Source of the DNA: an uncultured Arenicella sp.
Lineage (GTDB): Bacteria > Pseudomonadota > Gammaproteobacteria > Arenicellales > Arenicellaceae
DNA length: 64,000 nucleotides
Direction of reading: 5' to 3'
Assembly: GCA_937922925.1 (NCBI GenBank)
Contig: CALAKU010000022.1
Span: 42,041 to 106,040 of the forward strand
Positions within the stretch are counted from its first letter, which is position 1. The number at the start of each line of letters is the position of its first letter. The notes beneath the pieces are model-generated. The model saw only the letters and a program-made list of their open reading frames with translations, was not told the DNA's origin and made no database searches. The position numbers were made by a program, and so were the translations under genes. Positions 63,197 through 64,000 of this stretch are shown one piece after another.

Positions 63197-64000
63197 TTAA
63201 GCTCCGCGCTGTTGATTTAGGGTCATAACTTGATTCATCAATTTTGGCATATTCGACTGCACACCAGGAATGGCATTTTTGATGCGGCCTAAAATTGCCA
63301 ATTCTTCAGCAGTGGTGTTTTCATCCGGGGTAACCAAGGCGGTAAAGCCATCCAAACGATTAGTACGCAGCCAATCGCGCAGCCCCGGTTCTTGCGACCA
63401 GCGTTGTTGATTGCGCATTTGCGCCGCCATCCCGATCAGCCAATCTACGTCGTGGTTTGGCAATGGCACGATTTGGCAAATATCATTTTTAGTTGCCTCG
63501 TCGTCATAGTTCGCTTCGATATGCGCGATAAAAGCCGCGCTAAACACGGGCTGATAAGAACGTACGGTTTGCACCATTATCGTATTGCCATCAAACACCG
63601 GGAAGACTTCGGTGACGGGCACCGCACGCGCTGAGCAATCAATAAATACGGTATTGTCAGGCACAGTGTAGTTTCCTTGATCAAGCGTAATTTCGCCAAC
63701 CTTGATTTCGCTCACGCGGCCGAGACGAACCACATTTTTAATGCGCTGCAGCTGCGCCAACTCATCGCGACTGACTGTGGCGCCATGGAACATACTCGGC
63801 AACACTGATTCATCAAGGCGCATCAGTACACCGCCTTGTTCGAGGCGCTCAAACAAATCAGCAACATTATTAGCCGCAGCGATGGCCTCCATTTGAGTTG
63901 CTTGCGCGCCAATACTATTGGCGAAAAAATCTCGGCTTGGTTGTGTGTTTTGGCGATCAATCCACCAGCCGTCGCGAGGCATAATCCAGTGAATCAAATC
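63197..64000 (-). CDS. FAD/NAD(P)-binding protein, C-terminal part (cut by the right window edge)
   Basis: The frame is open to the right end of the window; the ORF track start (TTG at 63997) is only the first possible codon and not the true start. The visible 268 residues include HWIMPRDGWWIDRQNTQP, GRVSEIKVGEITLDQGNYTVPDNTVFIDCSARAVP and a C-terminal helical part. These are reminiscent of NAD(P)/FAD-dependent proteins found next to DUF2855 genes. The dinucleotide-binding N-terminus lies outside the window, so the family call is tentative. Confidence 0.6.
   Translation of the reverse strand, partial: DLIHWIMPRDGWWIDRQNTQPSRDFFANSIGAQATQMEAIAAANNVADLFERLEQGGVLMRLDESVLPSMFHGATVSRDELAQLQRIKNVVRLGRVSEIKVGEITLDQGNYTVPDNTVFIDCSARAVPVTEVFPVFDGNTIMVQTVRSYQPVFSAAFIAHIEANYDDEATKNDICQIVPLPNHDVDWLIGMAAQMRNQQRWSQEPGLRDWLRTNRLDGFTALVTPDENTTAEELAILGRIKNAIPGVQSNMPKLMNQVMTLNQQRGA

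Noticed and set aside
63995-63997. TTG as start of the last minus-strand ORF
   Set aside because: The reading frame continues to the window edge without a stop, so the gene is cut and its true start lies outside.

Overview
The window looks like a chromosomal segment of a free-living, probably marine, heterotrophic gammaproteobacterium of roughly even GC. This rests on gene content and order: mrcA/ponA divergent from pilMNOPQ-aroK, then gltBD and hemE, matches the Pseudomonas-type arrangement, and tesA divergent from ybbA-ybbP matches E. coli and Pseudomonas. I cannot name the genus. I see no rRNA, tRNA, CRISPR array, insertion sequence or prophage.

Layout. 1-2169: 5' part of a class A penicillin-binding protein (minus strand, runs off the left edge). 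2321-8115: type IV pilus assembly genes pilMNOPQ, a strong terminator and shikimate kinase aroK. 8116-8649: a 534-base gap where related genomes carry aroB and a damX-like gene; it holds palindromes but no gene. 8650-14547: glutamate synthase gltBD. 14642-19702: a GabD-like aldehyde dehydrogenase, an adrenodoxin-type ferredoxin with its FAD reductase, hemE and a small dual-specificity phosphatase. 19836-25844: tesA, ybbAP, an amino-acid permease and a YceI-like lipoprotein. 25951-35568: an NSS-family sodium symporter, a LysR regulator and a five-gene catabolic operon (hydantoinase/oxoprolinase A and B, DAO-family oxidase, aminotransferase, uronate-dehydrogenase-like SDR).

35661-46935 is a full nitrate assimilation locus: ANTAR regulator nasT, ABC transporter nrtABC, an outer-membrane porin, nitrite reductase nirBD and nitrate reductase nasA. 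Both nasT and nrtA have GG-N10-GC sigma-54 promoters. An NtrC-like site lies upstream of nrtA, and the nrtA transcript would begin with a structured leader of about 235 nt ending in a terminator-like hairpin. This points to two-layer control: nitrogen status through NtrC/RpoN and nitrate through NasT antitermination. The ammonium produced would be assimilated through GltBD.

47035-64000 is mixed: a SAM methyltransferase; a 710-residue FAN1-like VRR-NUC nuclease fused to a DEDDh exonuclease; a tightly overlapping EamA exporter, cystathionine beta-lyase and NhaC-type transporter operon; a GntR regulator divergent from a GH36 alpha-galactosidase; an alpha/beta hydrolase; a MATE exporter with a small membrane protein; a DUF885 lipoprotein; and a DUF2855 protein with a partial FAD/NAD(P)-binding partner cut by the right edge.

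The observations most worth checking are the FAN1-DEDDh fusion, the nrtA leader RNA, the porin inside the nitrate operon, the hyu-type catabolic operon with its palindromic operator, and the missing aroB/damX segment. Coordinates and motifs were read by eye; no database search was run.
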